Of a stretch of 64,000 bases of DNA, positions 45,379 to 56,900 are shown in pieces; the stretch's first letter is position 1; each line of letters starts with the position of its first letter. The position numbers were made by a program, and so were the translations under genes. Below the pieces are notes generated by a model that worked only from the letters and a program-made list of their open reading frames with translations, did no database searches and was not told the origin of the DNA. Source of the stretch: Scenedesmus sp. ARA3. Its lineage: Eukaryota > Chlorophyta > Chlorophyceae > Sphaeropleales > Scenedesmaceae. Location: contig RWJK01001623.1 of NCBI GenBank assembly GCA_004335835.1, positions 13,561-77,560 on the forward strand, read 5' to 3'.

Positions 45379-45723
45379 CTGCAAAAGCATACCATCACAG
45401 TCTGCGGCAGCACGCCGCACCGCTGCTGCCATCCGGCGACAGCCTAACGCCTGTCTAAAGCCTGGCCAGTGCGATTGCATCATCTTTCAAACAATTCCCT
45501 GCGATGAATTGCATGCTGCTGTCCAGCACGCAAAAAGAACAAAAACAATCCAGCAACAGCAGAATGCATGGGTCAGACCACTGCGCGTCTGCTGCACCAC
45601 GTTGGCTGTGGCTTGCCGCAACCGCTCCAGCCACCGGCTACCCGCCTGCGTCAGCTGCGCGCGCGCGCGCATGCGTGCTGCTTCACAGCTCACACTTTTC
45701 CGGTCCAGTGCGCAGTGTTAAGG
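45379..45723 (-). other. GLTP downstream flank
   Basis: No supported gene. Contains an alternating (GC)n run at about 45657-45671, prone to form Z-DNA. Confidence 0.5.
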
Positions 45724-47617
45724 TCACACCTTTGCTGGGTCGTCCAGCCCGCGCCCGTCCTGCAAGCAGAGCACACACAGGCAGATAAGCTGTCAACGCA
45801 TGCGGAGCCTAAAACAACTAGGCGGACACATTTCCTGCACGATCTCCTCCTGACAAGCGCCAGGCAAGCACAAGCATGAACAGCAAACATGCCGCAAACC
45901 ATACATCAGCATGTCATTCGCTGCGTATCTACCGCCGCACGGCCTACGCTAGCAGTCACGTTCAGTAACAGAAAACTGACAAGCGCAAGGCAAGCCTGAG
46001 CTTGATCAGCAGCCATGCCGCAGACCATACATCAGCATGTCATTTGCTGCGTATCTACCGCCGCACGGCCTACGCTAGCAGTCACGTCCAGCAACAAAAA
46101 AAACCCACGCACCAGGAAGGCGTGCACCTCTGCCAGCAGCGGGCTGAAGTCAGCAATGAAGCTTGCCATGGCTGCCTGCGCCTCTGGGTCATCCTTGCCT
46201 GCCACCTTCTCCAAGAAGGCTGCGCGGCTGGGGATGAAGTGAAACGCCACCTGCAGCGCCACCACACACATGCAGGTGCAAAGGCAGCACATGAGCAGGC
46301 AAGCAGGTGCAAAGCACAAGGCCGTGATTAAAGATGTATTCTTGCTCTTGAAAGCTGCAGGTGGGCGATGCAGCACGCCTTTGCAGCTGCTGTGGCACAG
46401 TCAGCATCAACCCTGCTCCAAATGGCAGCTGGGTTGGCGGATGATGATGCCAGGGGCACAAACAATGATGCTTGCACATGCTGCCCAGCCACCAGCTAGT
46501 TCCTAGGATCCCAACAACTGCTTGTTGCTGCTGCTGCTTCCCTGCTGCTGCCAACTCTGATGACGCAAACCACGCACGTTGAACGCGGACGACGCGATGA
46601 AGCCGTGCCACCGGTGCAGCGTGGCGTTGTAGGTCTCGTAGACCACATCACTCATGGTGGCTCCTGGCTCCTCCAGCAACCGCTTCATGATGGCCAGCAT
46701 GAACTCCAGCGCCCTGCAATGCACCCGGCATGTTTGTAATGCCAAGGCGGCAGATATAGGTCACGAGGAGTTGCGTCAACGAGCAAAATTACTTTGATGG
46801 TGATGGCCAGCATGAACTCCAGCGCCCTGCAGGCAAGCAGGTGATGGCGGTGCTGGTGTTGATGGCTGGTACAGATGTGGAACGGCTGGTGTGCACAGCA
46901 GCCCCGTTCGTGACCATCACAGAGCAGCTGCTAAGGTGGCTGCAACTGGTAGGTATGTATGCAGTGCTTGCAGGACTGCGCGGAAGCATGCACCACACAT
47001 AGCAGCTGCTGGCATCAAAGCCATACGCTCCATTCCCATGGACCCCAACTTGGCAGCTGCAGCTGTTGATGAAAGTGCTGCAGCTTCCCAGCCTCCAAAG
47101 CAGCTGCGTGTTCCTGACAACTGCTCCCCTTCACCTCTTGAGCCACAGCAGGCCCTTGGTGCAGCTCTTGCCGTGGTCATGGTCGTTGCGCCCGACCTCC
47201 TCATCTATAATGCTGAACAGCAGCTCAAACTGCACGGGGCTGGTCAGGTAGCGCGTCCGCAGGCGCTGCAGCAGGAAACACGTGCTGAGTAAGCGCACAC
47301 CAAGGTAGCTAGCGACTGCTGTTGTATCCACCCAGGCACCAGCCATCCATGCAGACAAGAGGGTCTCACCTCTATGTTGTGTGAGATGTCATTCTTTACC
47401 AGTGCAAAGCCAGAGCCAAATTGGTCTGCAGCAGGAACGACCCTGGTCAGCTGCAACAGCAGTACCTGCATGCTGCTGCTGCCAACTCATCAATTCGTCT
47501 CGCACCTATCACGGGCAACACCAACGAGCAGACATCCAAGAATCCATCTGTTAACAGCTGTCCCTCTGAGTTTTTCGCCCCGGGAAGCTTTTGAGATGCA
47601 GCTTGGAACAGCGACAT
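45724..47617 (-). CDS. Glycolipid transfer protein (GLTP domain)
   Basis: Six exons join in phase (47617-47506, 47425-47370, 47265-47135, 46713-46578, 46250-46113, 45759-45724) to 202 aa, against ~209 for human GLTP. The glycolipid headgroup residues are in place: Asp50 and Asn54 (NDISHNIE), Arg57 where Lys is usual, Trp97 (LLWLKRAL) and His136 (TLHRWHGFIA). The Trp favours a glycolipid-binding GLTP rather than a ceramide-1-phosphate protein, whose pocket is basic. GLTPs are cytosolic and move glycosphingolipids between membranes. The last exon is a short GLDDPAKV tail. It is the next minus-strand gene after the FAP42-like gene, ~300 bp downstream. Introns 3 and 5 contain local duplications. 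Confidence 0.93.
45851..46096 (-). repeat. ~126-bp tandem duplication in GLTP intron 5
   Basis: 45851-45970 and 45977-46096 match over ~120 bp with about a dozen differences, most in the first 50 bases. This copy is purely intronic. Confidence 0.92.
46800..46831 (-). repeat. Copy of GLTP exon-4 5' edge and acceptor
   Basis: Repeats 46687-46716 with a shift of 113 bp, on the upstream (5') side of the exon. The CTGCAG acceptor is intact, and the first ~27 exon bases are identical. Confidence 0.9.
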
Positions 47618-47922
47618 GGTGTACAGTTTCTCACGTTCTGTCCAGCGCCGGGTGTAAGCAGTGTACTGGTTAATATTTCTGGTTACTTCCAAGCAATTAA
47701 AAAGCTGCTGCTATCGGGAAGATGTACAGCAGACCATGACAGCAGACACGTAGACAGGCATCAGCTGCAGTAATCCTTGCTTGTTTTGGGCAAGTCAGCC
47801 GGCAAACTCGTATCCTTCGAGCAACAAGCACTCTTTGTAACCACCAGCATCTTCTTAAGCTCAACACCACACCCCACAAGCATAAGTCCAAATCGACGCA
47901 ACATGTCATTCCAACCAACGTG
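47618..47922 (-). other. Intergenic: FAP42-like 3'UTR and GLTP promoter
   Basis: 305 bp between two minus-strand genes. Nothing further recognised. Confidence 0.5.
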
Positions 47923-50900
47923 TCACCCCCGCCCTTTGCCAGAACCCTTCTCCCCATTCTGCTTGCGACTGCTGCTGTCCGCCGCTGCAGGAGCTGCTGT
48001 AATAAGCAGCGTTGGGTCCACGGCTGGCGCTAATGCAGACAGCACCTCCAGCTTCCGGCTGGCAACTGCCTGTTGCTGCACCTGACATCTGCTGCGCCAC
48101 TCTGTGAACTCAGCTGCCTGCATCGAAAGAAGGCAGACAGCGACAGCGAAATGCATCAGAGAAAGCTCATTGGTATGCAGCATTGCATCTGCTGGCAACT
48201 GCTGGACTGCCGCGTAATACTCAGGTCAGGCCTGCTCAAGTGACGCAAGCCTTTCGGAAAGGGCTGCTGCCGCACTACGGCAGAGTATGCGCCCTTTGCA
48301 TGTGCTGTCAATAAAGACCCACCTGTTGACCTTGTAGAGCGCCAACTGCCTGCAGCTGCTGCTGACTGCCCCTGCCGCCCAGCAGCGCTGCATCGTGCTG
48401 CATCGCCAGCTGCAGCTGCTGCAACCTCTCCGCCAGCTGTGCCTGCCCAAGCACTTTCGCCCCATGCTGCTGCTCCTGCTGCTGCGATTGCCTTGCTCCG
48501 ACTTCAACGTTTGCACGATGCTGACGAGCGCCTGGAGCTGCCTGCGCCATAGCTGTGCTGTCAGGCACCACCCGCTTGACCTGGTTCAAGGGGCACAGCG
48601 CGAGTTGCTCCCCACTCTTCAGCTGCCGCATCACAACAGACCCAGGCGCAGCAGCTGCTGCTGCTGCTGCCGTAGCTGCTGCAGCAGCACCAGAGCTGCT
48701 GCCCAGCCTGGGGGTGGCCTGCACACTGTTTGCAGTGCTGCTGCCGCCGCTTGGGCCCTCTGCACGCCCATCTCCTGAGCCGCTGCGTGCTGCAGACTTG
48801 TGCTTGCCTCCGTGGCCAGACTTGCGCCCTGCACCACCGCCATGCAAGGACGTGCCACCAGCACCCGCACTGCCGCTTGCACTTGCATCAGTGGCTGCTG
48901 CCAAGCTGGCAGCAGCAGCAGCAGCAGCAGTATCGCCAGGAATGCTCAGCGTCCTGATCGGCGATGCTCCTGTTGTTGCTGCTGCAGCTGCTGCAGCCGC
49001 GGCTGCCAGACTTGCCGCCTGTTCTGCTGCAACTGCTGCCAGGTACCTATCCAGTGCTGCCTGTGCCTGCTTGGGCCTGTCCTTTGCTGCTGCCACTGCT
49101 GCTGTGGACAGCCTTGCTGCTGTCATCCCACTGCCTGGCCGAGCGGCACCAGGGCCCGCAGCAGCGGCAGCGCTTGCAGTGCTGAAGTTCTGCGCTGCCT
49201 GCTGCTGCCAGCTCTCTGTGGTTGACTTGAAGTGGCGCTCATATGCATCGTCCTTGACGATTGGGCACGCCTGGCCACACGACGGTTGAACACAACACAT
49301 CAGCAGAACCCAGCTTGCTGAGCTTGTGCAGCATAAGGAGATGCATGGTGTGGGTTGTCGCGTCAGAACAGACAAGCATGCACACATGGAGCAGCTTGCA
49401 AGGGACTGCTCCCAACACAACAAACAGGCCACAGCAAGGTTTGGCTGGCACCTCTTCTACGGCAAAGTACGGCAAACTCTGCCGCCTCACCTTCTCATCC
49501 GCGCTGGGTAGCAGCGCCAGCTGCCACCCGGGCGCAGGCTCAGTGGCACCCGTCACTGGGTCCACCCACTGCTGGCAGGCCCCTGGCTGCAGCTGCAGTG
49601 CCACCAGGTACTTGCCCGGCTGCAGCTGCACAGCTGGCAGCAGCGCGCGGCCGTCAGTGCCACCTGCGGCCTCTGCTACTAGCTTGTATGCAGCGCCCCA
49701 GGTCACCTCCTTCGCCCCTGCTGTGTCAAACAGCTGCAGGCTGTATGCAAAAGGCACCTTTGTAGCACTGCTGGCAGTGCCCCTGCTGAGCGAGCTGTTG
49801 CTGCCTGTGGTGGCTGCGCTGAGGCCTTTGCTGGTGCCGGTTTCCCCTGGCTGGGCAGCTGCTGTGGTTCCTGCTGCTGCTGCTGCTGCATGCGCAGCGC
49901 TGCTGTCACCACCAAGCCCACGCAGCTGTGACAGTACTGCCATCTGCACTGCAGCAGTGGGGCTGAGCACGTACCTGCACAAAAAGGCATGGCTCCAAGG
50001 TCAGCAGTGTCTGGTACATGCATAGGAGCGTTGCCCACGCAAGCGTTGGTTGCGCGCAGTGCTTGACTGCTGCCATAGCTGGGCTGCAGTTTTCACGATC
50101 ACTGCAACACAGGTGAGCATGCAGAACAAGCAGGTGCATGGCCGGTGTTCCTATGGTACACGACGCCTCTCCCTCCCTTCTCACCTTGCCACCACTGCCT
50201 TGGTGTTGGTAGCATACACTCCCTCAAACTGCACCTGCCGTGCACAGCCCATGTCCTGCAGTGCAGGCAGCGGCCTGCTGCTGGTGATGCTGACACTCCA
50301 GGCCCCTGCAGGCACCTCCACATGCGGCTCTGCCAGGCACAGCAGTGCGTAGCCTTTCTCAGTGTCATCCAGCTGCACTGGGCCGGGCTGATTCAGCACA
50401 TCGCGCACAGCCTGCCCTGTGCCGTTGACCGCCAGCAGCAGCCTGCAGCAGCTGGCCAGGGCAGCATTGCTGGTGCGCAGCTCAAACGACGCGCTGCAAG
50501 GCTCGCTAGGTTTCAGGGAGTACCTGAACAGCAGCTGGCGGCTGCCAGGCTGTAATGCCTCTGCCTGGCCTTCCTGACTGCTAACATGCAGGCCACATGC
50601 TGCTGGCAGCAGCTTGGAGGCTTCCTCCAGTGTGAAGTCTGACGTGGCATGGAAGGTCACACTGTGAAGCAGCAGCGGCGAGCATTGCAGCTGCAGCAGA
50701 TGCCTGCCACGCGGCAGTTGCAGCATTGATGACGATGCTGTGATTGACTTCAGTCGAAGTACGGTGTGTGACTGGCTGTACACATCGTCGTCAAGCACTG
50801 CACTGGCTGCAGCTGCTACAGCTGTTGCTGCAGCTGCAGCTGCATCTGCTGTGGTTGGCCTGCCCTTGCTGGCTGTATTGTGGCTGCTGCTGCTGCTGCT

Positions 50901-53900
50901 GCTGCTAGCACCAGCAGCGCCGCCATCAGCAGGGTGCCGCTGCACAAGCAGCAGCCCTGGCAGCCGCTGCTGCTGCACAGGCCACTGCTTCGACAGCACT
51001 CCCTTCACCTGACTGTAGCACACCTGCAGCTGCCCTGCTGGGTTAGAGACTGCATGCAGCCAAACAGCTGGTGGGCGACTGGCTGCTGCTGGCTGCTGCT
51101 GCTGTTGTGGTGCTGCAGGTGCTGCTGTCTGCAGCTGCACAGGCTTCAAGCCTGCTGCAGCTCCTGGTGTTGCATTAGCCAGCCGAGATCCTGCAACTGC
51201 TCCGCCGCCCTGCGGAGTGGTCTGCGTTGTGGGCAGCTGCGTCGCCGCCGTTGCTGCTGCTGCCGCTGCGACTGCCTGCTGCAGCAGCTCGTCCCGCACG
51301 CTCTCTTCTTGCTGCTCCAGCAGCCGCTGCAGCTGTTGCTGCTGCTGCGCTGCATCTTGCAGCAGCTGTTGCAGGCGCTCCTCCTCTATGTCGCTTGCCA
51401 GGCGCAGCCGGCAGTCAAGGCTGGCGGTGTCTGATTGCACGCACACGCATATGACCTGCGTATATGGCAATCAAGCATCCAACAAGGATCATAAGCATTA
51501 CAAAGGCTATGCATTGTGCAAAGTTTATACTGCTGGACAATACTGCTTAGCAGTGCCAAGTAATCGTGCCAGCCATATCCAAATCACCAAATCCCAGCCC
51601 ACCTGCATGTCCAGCAGCTCCTGCTTCAGCCGCTCTGCCAGTGCAAGCGGCCCAACCACCAGAGCTGCCTTGCCATCAGCGGCTGCTGCTTCAACGGCAG
51701 CCAAGGCCACCCCATATGAATGCCCAAGGTGCTGGTGCACGCCTGCCAGCTGGCTGGAGCGCTGAAGCACTCTGTATTGCTGTTCAGGCACAAACTGCAG
51801 CAGCTCAGAGCCTCTGTAGTGCACAGGCTGCATGCAGCTGGCAGCTCCAGCTATGCTTGCAGAGGCAAGGCGGGGTGTGCTGCGCTCGCTGGCGCCACTC
51901 ATACTGCCACAGCTGCTGCCGCTGCTGCTGTTGTAGCGCTGCTGTGTGACAGCTGCAGCTGCACAGGGCCCTTGACTGTCGTGTTCAGCATTGCTGCCTG
52001 AATCCTCTTGCCTATGAGGCACCCTGCACACGCATGCACCACATCATATAATCTGTTACTCATTGCTCTGATTGTGAGCATCGGCAACGGAATGGATTGC
52101 AACTGCTTGGCTCTGCCGCTCGTGAGCCTGGCACTGTTATTGCTGCTGGCCAACAACATCTGACAAACTGCATGTCCCAATGGCTGACTGTCAACTGCAT
52201 GCCCCGCACGACTCTGCTTGCTGCACCATGCTGATACATGCTGCGCACCTGTTTGTCAGCAGAGCCACAGGCGCCAGCTTGCCCTTGAAGTCCTGCAGCA
52301 GCTGCCTGGCCAGGCTGCTGCGGCCGCTGCCGGCAGGCCCAGCCAGCACAAACACCTGCACAGCACACACAGCAGGCGCTGCTGATGGTCAACAACGCCA
52401 CGCCCTGCAACACACTGGCAGATAGCTGCCTGCGCAAGACACCAGAACTTTCAACCCAACATGCACCTCGCTGATCTAATGAGAATGATGTGAATGCTGG
52501 GCTCAATGTGGGTGGCAAGCAGAGATGACCCTTGCAGGGCGAAGTGCTGGTTTGTTGCTTGTGTACATGCTCTCTCTCACCTTCTTGGCAACCGGCGGCG
52601 GCGGCAGCGCAGGATGCTGCGGGCCCATCCACAGGCAGCTCAGCAGCCGCAACGGCTCCGCACACTCGACAGACAGCAGGTACTGCCGCGGGATGCTGGC
52701 CCCATCCAGGCGCTTGGCAGACTTGACAACCGGCAGCCCTGTCGGGTTGTGTGCCAGCAGCATGCAGCTGCAGTTGCTGGCCAGCTCCTTGAGGTCGCAC
52801 CACACCAGCCTGCCGTCCAGCTGCTGCAGCTGCACCAGTTGCTGGCGCTGAAACCTGCGGGCAAGCAGGATTATGCGCAACGAACCTGACATGGTAACTG
52901 GCGCATGTGGCTGCTGGGCGGATTATGCAGGCAAGCACGCCTTACGCTGGCAGCATCAGTGCTGTTGCAACTGCTGTACACTCCTGCTTCCTGCACAACA
53001 CCTCACACCTCACCTCAGTGTGGCCACCACCCTGTACATGAGCTCCTCCAGCGCGTGTGAGGACAGCCGCGGGTAGATGCTGCCAGGGCTGGGCCCGCAG
53101 CCAGTGAGCGCCTCCAGCTTCACAAACGACTCCGACCGCGCGCAGATGTCGTCCACTGAGCCAGCAGCCGGCAGGCGCAGCAAGACGTCCTCATACGCCG
53201 CACGCAGGCCTTGCACCTGCACCACAGCCAATGGAGGTTGAGCACAGCTTTCATTACCAAGCCAGCATTATTGCTGAGGCACTCCTGCAATTTGCTTGAC
53301 AATTTTGGCTTCATCTCAGCGGCTAGACAGCCAAGCCTACATGCCTGCTGCAGCGCTCTGCTGCGTGCACAGCCTGTTCGAACGCCCTCTCACTGCAGCT
53401 TGCAGGGAGCTCACCTGCCTGTCCCACAGAGCCAGCCGGTTGGCCACATTCTCTGCTGAGTCGTCGTGCCGCACCACCAGCCGGGCCATCACGTCAGTGT
53501 CGGGGCTGCCGTCTGGCCTCAGCGGGCGCACAGCTTCTGACAGCGCACCAGCCTCAGCCAGATGGTACACCTTGCCTGCAGCACACAGCACAAGTTACAC
53601 GCATGATCCTCAGTGTGTACAAGCGCCACACCTCCACGCTCACTGTAGATGGCAGGAAAGACTGGTTCACCACATAGCAGATGACATAGTCAGCAGCTCA
53701 GCTGGCTTCTCTCTGTGGACAGGCAGTTTCGCAAGCTGCACAGGTCTCAGCCACCCACCTGTGCTGTAGTCGATGCGCCGGTACTTGACCCTCTCCAGCA
53801 GCAGCGCGTGAGGGCCGTCCAGCATGATGACCTTGTCAGGCCCATGGCCGGCATCAGCAAGCGACTGGGCCTGCATACAGCCAGGAGCGACATGGCAGCA

Positions 53901-56900
53901 CACACTGTTCAGTACACGGCAGGCTTGCTGTACTTCTGAACGATGTCTCAGGAAAATTGCAATTAACTTTGGCTGCAAGCAGCACGATCATAATACTGTT
54001 GTTTCGCATGACGGTGCTACGCACAGCAGGTGCTGCGGCGTGCAAAGCTAGCAGCAAGCCTAGCACGCAAAGCACACCTGCTTCCTGGTGTGTGGGAATC
54101 CATCCAGTGCCCAGCCTTGCGCCTGGCAGTCAGGCGCTGCAAGGCGCCGCAGCAGCAGCGTCAACAGCAGATGGTCCGGAACAGTCTTGCTGCTGTCCAT
54201 GTACTGCTTAGCTTCTAGGCCCAGCGGCGTCTTGGACGCCACCTCAGCATACAGCAGATCTCCAGCATTGATGTGCGGTATGTTGAATCTGCACCGAAAC
54301 CCGGCAGCATTGACAGCATCAATGCTTATGGTGCACAAATCACATGGCATACTGCAGTGATCCGAAGCTGTGCTGCGTATGCATCCCAGTGTGTGATGAT
54401 GGCACACACTTCGTCTGGATGGACAAGCCAGCAGCTGCAGAGCAAGCAAAGCACAACCAGCCTGCATGTGTGCTGCGCTGAACATTGTGACACCGTCCCT
54501 ACCTGGCAGCAAGCAGTGCGCATTGCGTGCTCTTGCCGCTGGCTGCTGGCCCCAGCAGCAGGATCTTCAGTGGCTTCAGGCCATGCTTCCTGCTGCTGGG
54601 GTCCCACAGCGGGCGGCCGTAGCCCCACACAAAGCTGGGCGGCACCACTGCTGCATAGCGCTGCTGCACAACTTCAGACAGCTGCCCAAGCGTGCCCAGC
54701 ATGTCCTATAGGCAAGGGATGTAGGGGTCACGATGTGAGGTCAGACCAAGCAGTGCATGTGGCCCCAGCGCAGCTACTTCACAACGTGGGATGATCTGGT
54801 GATGTATCCAAAGTTCTGCAGTCGTCCTAGGCACTCTGGATTCCAGGACAGCCTAGGATGGTCTGTGTTGTGCATATATATGGCAGCAGAGGCAAGCCAG
54901 CTTCAGAGAGTCTGCTGCAACATGTACATTGCATTGAACATGTCTCACCTGAGGGTGGTGCACAAGCACTTCGTCAAACAGCTCAGGCCGTGCAGCAGCA
55001 GCGGACGCCTCTGCTGCCGCCTCCTCGGCTGCTGCCTGTGCTGCCTCAGCTGGCTCGTGCTGCAGCGGGGGGTTGGCCAGCACATCAGCACTGACACGCT
55101 CACGCAGCTGATCCAATGACGGCGGCTGCAGGTAGACATACGTTCCCTGCATAGCAAAACCACCAGGGACATGCCATCAGCACACAACCTTGCAAGCAGC
55201 CGCGCTTCCCCAAGGGCAGCATGTGGCAACATTGCAACCCCCGCCAAGGTGCAGGTAGCATGCCTGCAACCTGACCTGGAAACCAGCCCAGGATTACAGT
55301 GTGCACATCTTGCCAGCAGCTGTACTTCTATCCAAAGGTAGACAGCACACTGTGCTGGCAGCATGCGCAGCTCACCTGAAACCCTGACTCCTTGAGCCTG
55401 ACCACGTCTGCCACCCTATCCAGGTCCAGCACAGGCAGCTTGCCTGAGGCCTGCAGCTTGCGCACTGCTGCCGCGCTGATGCCGTACGTGTGGCCCATCA
55501 CCGCCTGGTGCACCAGGAACTTGCCCTCCTGCACCATCTGCTGCGCCAGCTCTGCGCTAATCACCTCCATGTCTGCAGCAATAGCATTAAAGAGAAACAA
55601 CAGACGGCAATCATTATGGTTCACGTGTGACGGGTGTCTGCCTTTCTTCCTGGGTGGGCTTAGGTTTGGTGTCTGCTGGTCCAGATGGAGTGGCTGCTTG
55701 TGAAGATCTTGCGGCTTCAAGTCACTGCAATTGCGCGGGCACAATAACCGACATTCTTTTTGCATACTGACAACCATGAGATGACAGTGGCCAGTGTGAT
55801 TGGGGCAGCAACGGCATGCACTGTACACACCTTCAGAGCTGCCAGGTGTGCGCGGCTTGCTGGTCACCACCCGCGGCACAGCAAACACATCTGGCAGCAT
55901 CTTCACCAGCTTCTGCAGCACAGCACGCTTGCCGCTGCCAAAGGGAGCCGCCACCACCAGCGGCATCAGCAGCGGAGGCATTGCCCAGGGGCTGGCAACA
56001 GACAGAGGCTCTTGCAGCTGTGCAAATGCCTCTTCAGGGTCATCATTGGTGACAATTGCCTGCACAGCAGCAAACAAGAGAGCACACAGGCAGTGTTTAT
56101 GTTTCAGTGTGACTTTCAACAGGGGGATTGAACAAGGGTCATATGTCAGACAATTCAAATTGGCCCCTGGTTTTGTTGTTGTGCAGACGAATCTGGCTCA
56201 CCTGTGCTATGCCAGATGATGACAGTTCTTCCAGCTGTGCAGCTGCCTTGTCCAGTTGTGCAGCAGCAGCAGCCTCTGCAGTCCCAGCTGCTGCCAAGCT
56301 GGCAGACAGTGCTGCTTTGCGGCAGACAAACACAGAGAAGGCTCCCTTCATCGCTGGATGCTGGAGCAGGGACTGCAGCTGCTCTGCTGATGCAGTGCCG
56401 ATGTCCACTACAGCCATCTTGCCTGCAGGGCAACAACGGTATTCAAAAGCTCAGTGGTGGGCAGTATCCCAGGCATGAAAACTGGCAACATGACAACATG
56501 AAAGGCAAGCAAGAGCAGCACTGTTTATCAGTACCTGCATGGCAGTCCCATGTGCTGTAGTTGGCGACGGCTTTAGCCACTAATCAAAACTGAGCTGCGC
56601 AAAGCTGACAATACAATGCTGATGCCCTCACACATCTGCGCACCTGCCGCAGCAAGCTCATGCAGCACATCTGCCGTCACTGCCGTGGTGCTGCCTGCCG
56701 CCGCATCTGCTTGGCTGTGCACCACCTGGCCCTGCGCTGCCAGCTTCGCCAGCATATCAGCCTTCACAAACTCCAGCTCTGGCGTGTCCTTCTCGCCCTT
56801 GGCAGGCTTGCGGTCTGTCAGCTTGCGCGGCACCACAAAGCGCTGCGGGTAGCGCTGCAGCAGCTGCTGCACCAGCTGCTCACGGCCGCCACCTGCAGCA

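Noticed and set aside
45724..45902. Minus-strand frame with Arg/Ala helix (EAARMRARAQLTQAGSRW) below GLTP as a separate gene
   Set aside because: It is a different frame over the GLTP last exon and flank, with no start, domain or splice support.
46032..46112. GLTP reading on past the exon-5 end to a stop at 46032
   Set aside because: A donor GTGCGTGG and an in-phase last exon encoding GLDDPAKV fit GLTP C-termini better. Read-through would add an odd hydrophobic tail.
48555..49289. Plus-strand open frame of 244 codons rich in Leu/Pro/Ala
   Set aside because: Antisense to the Ala-rich C-terminal exon of the FAP42-like gene. Low-complexity GC-rich DNA opens several frames.
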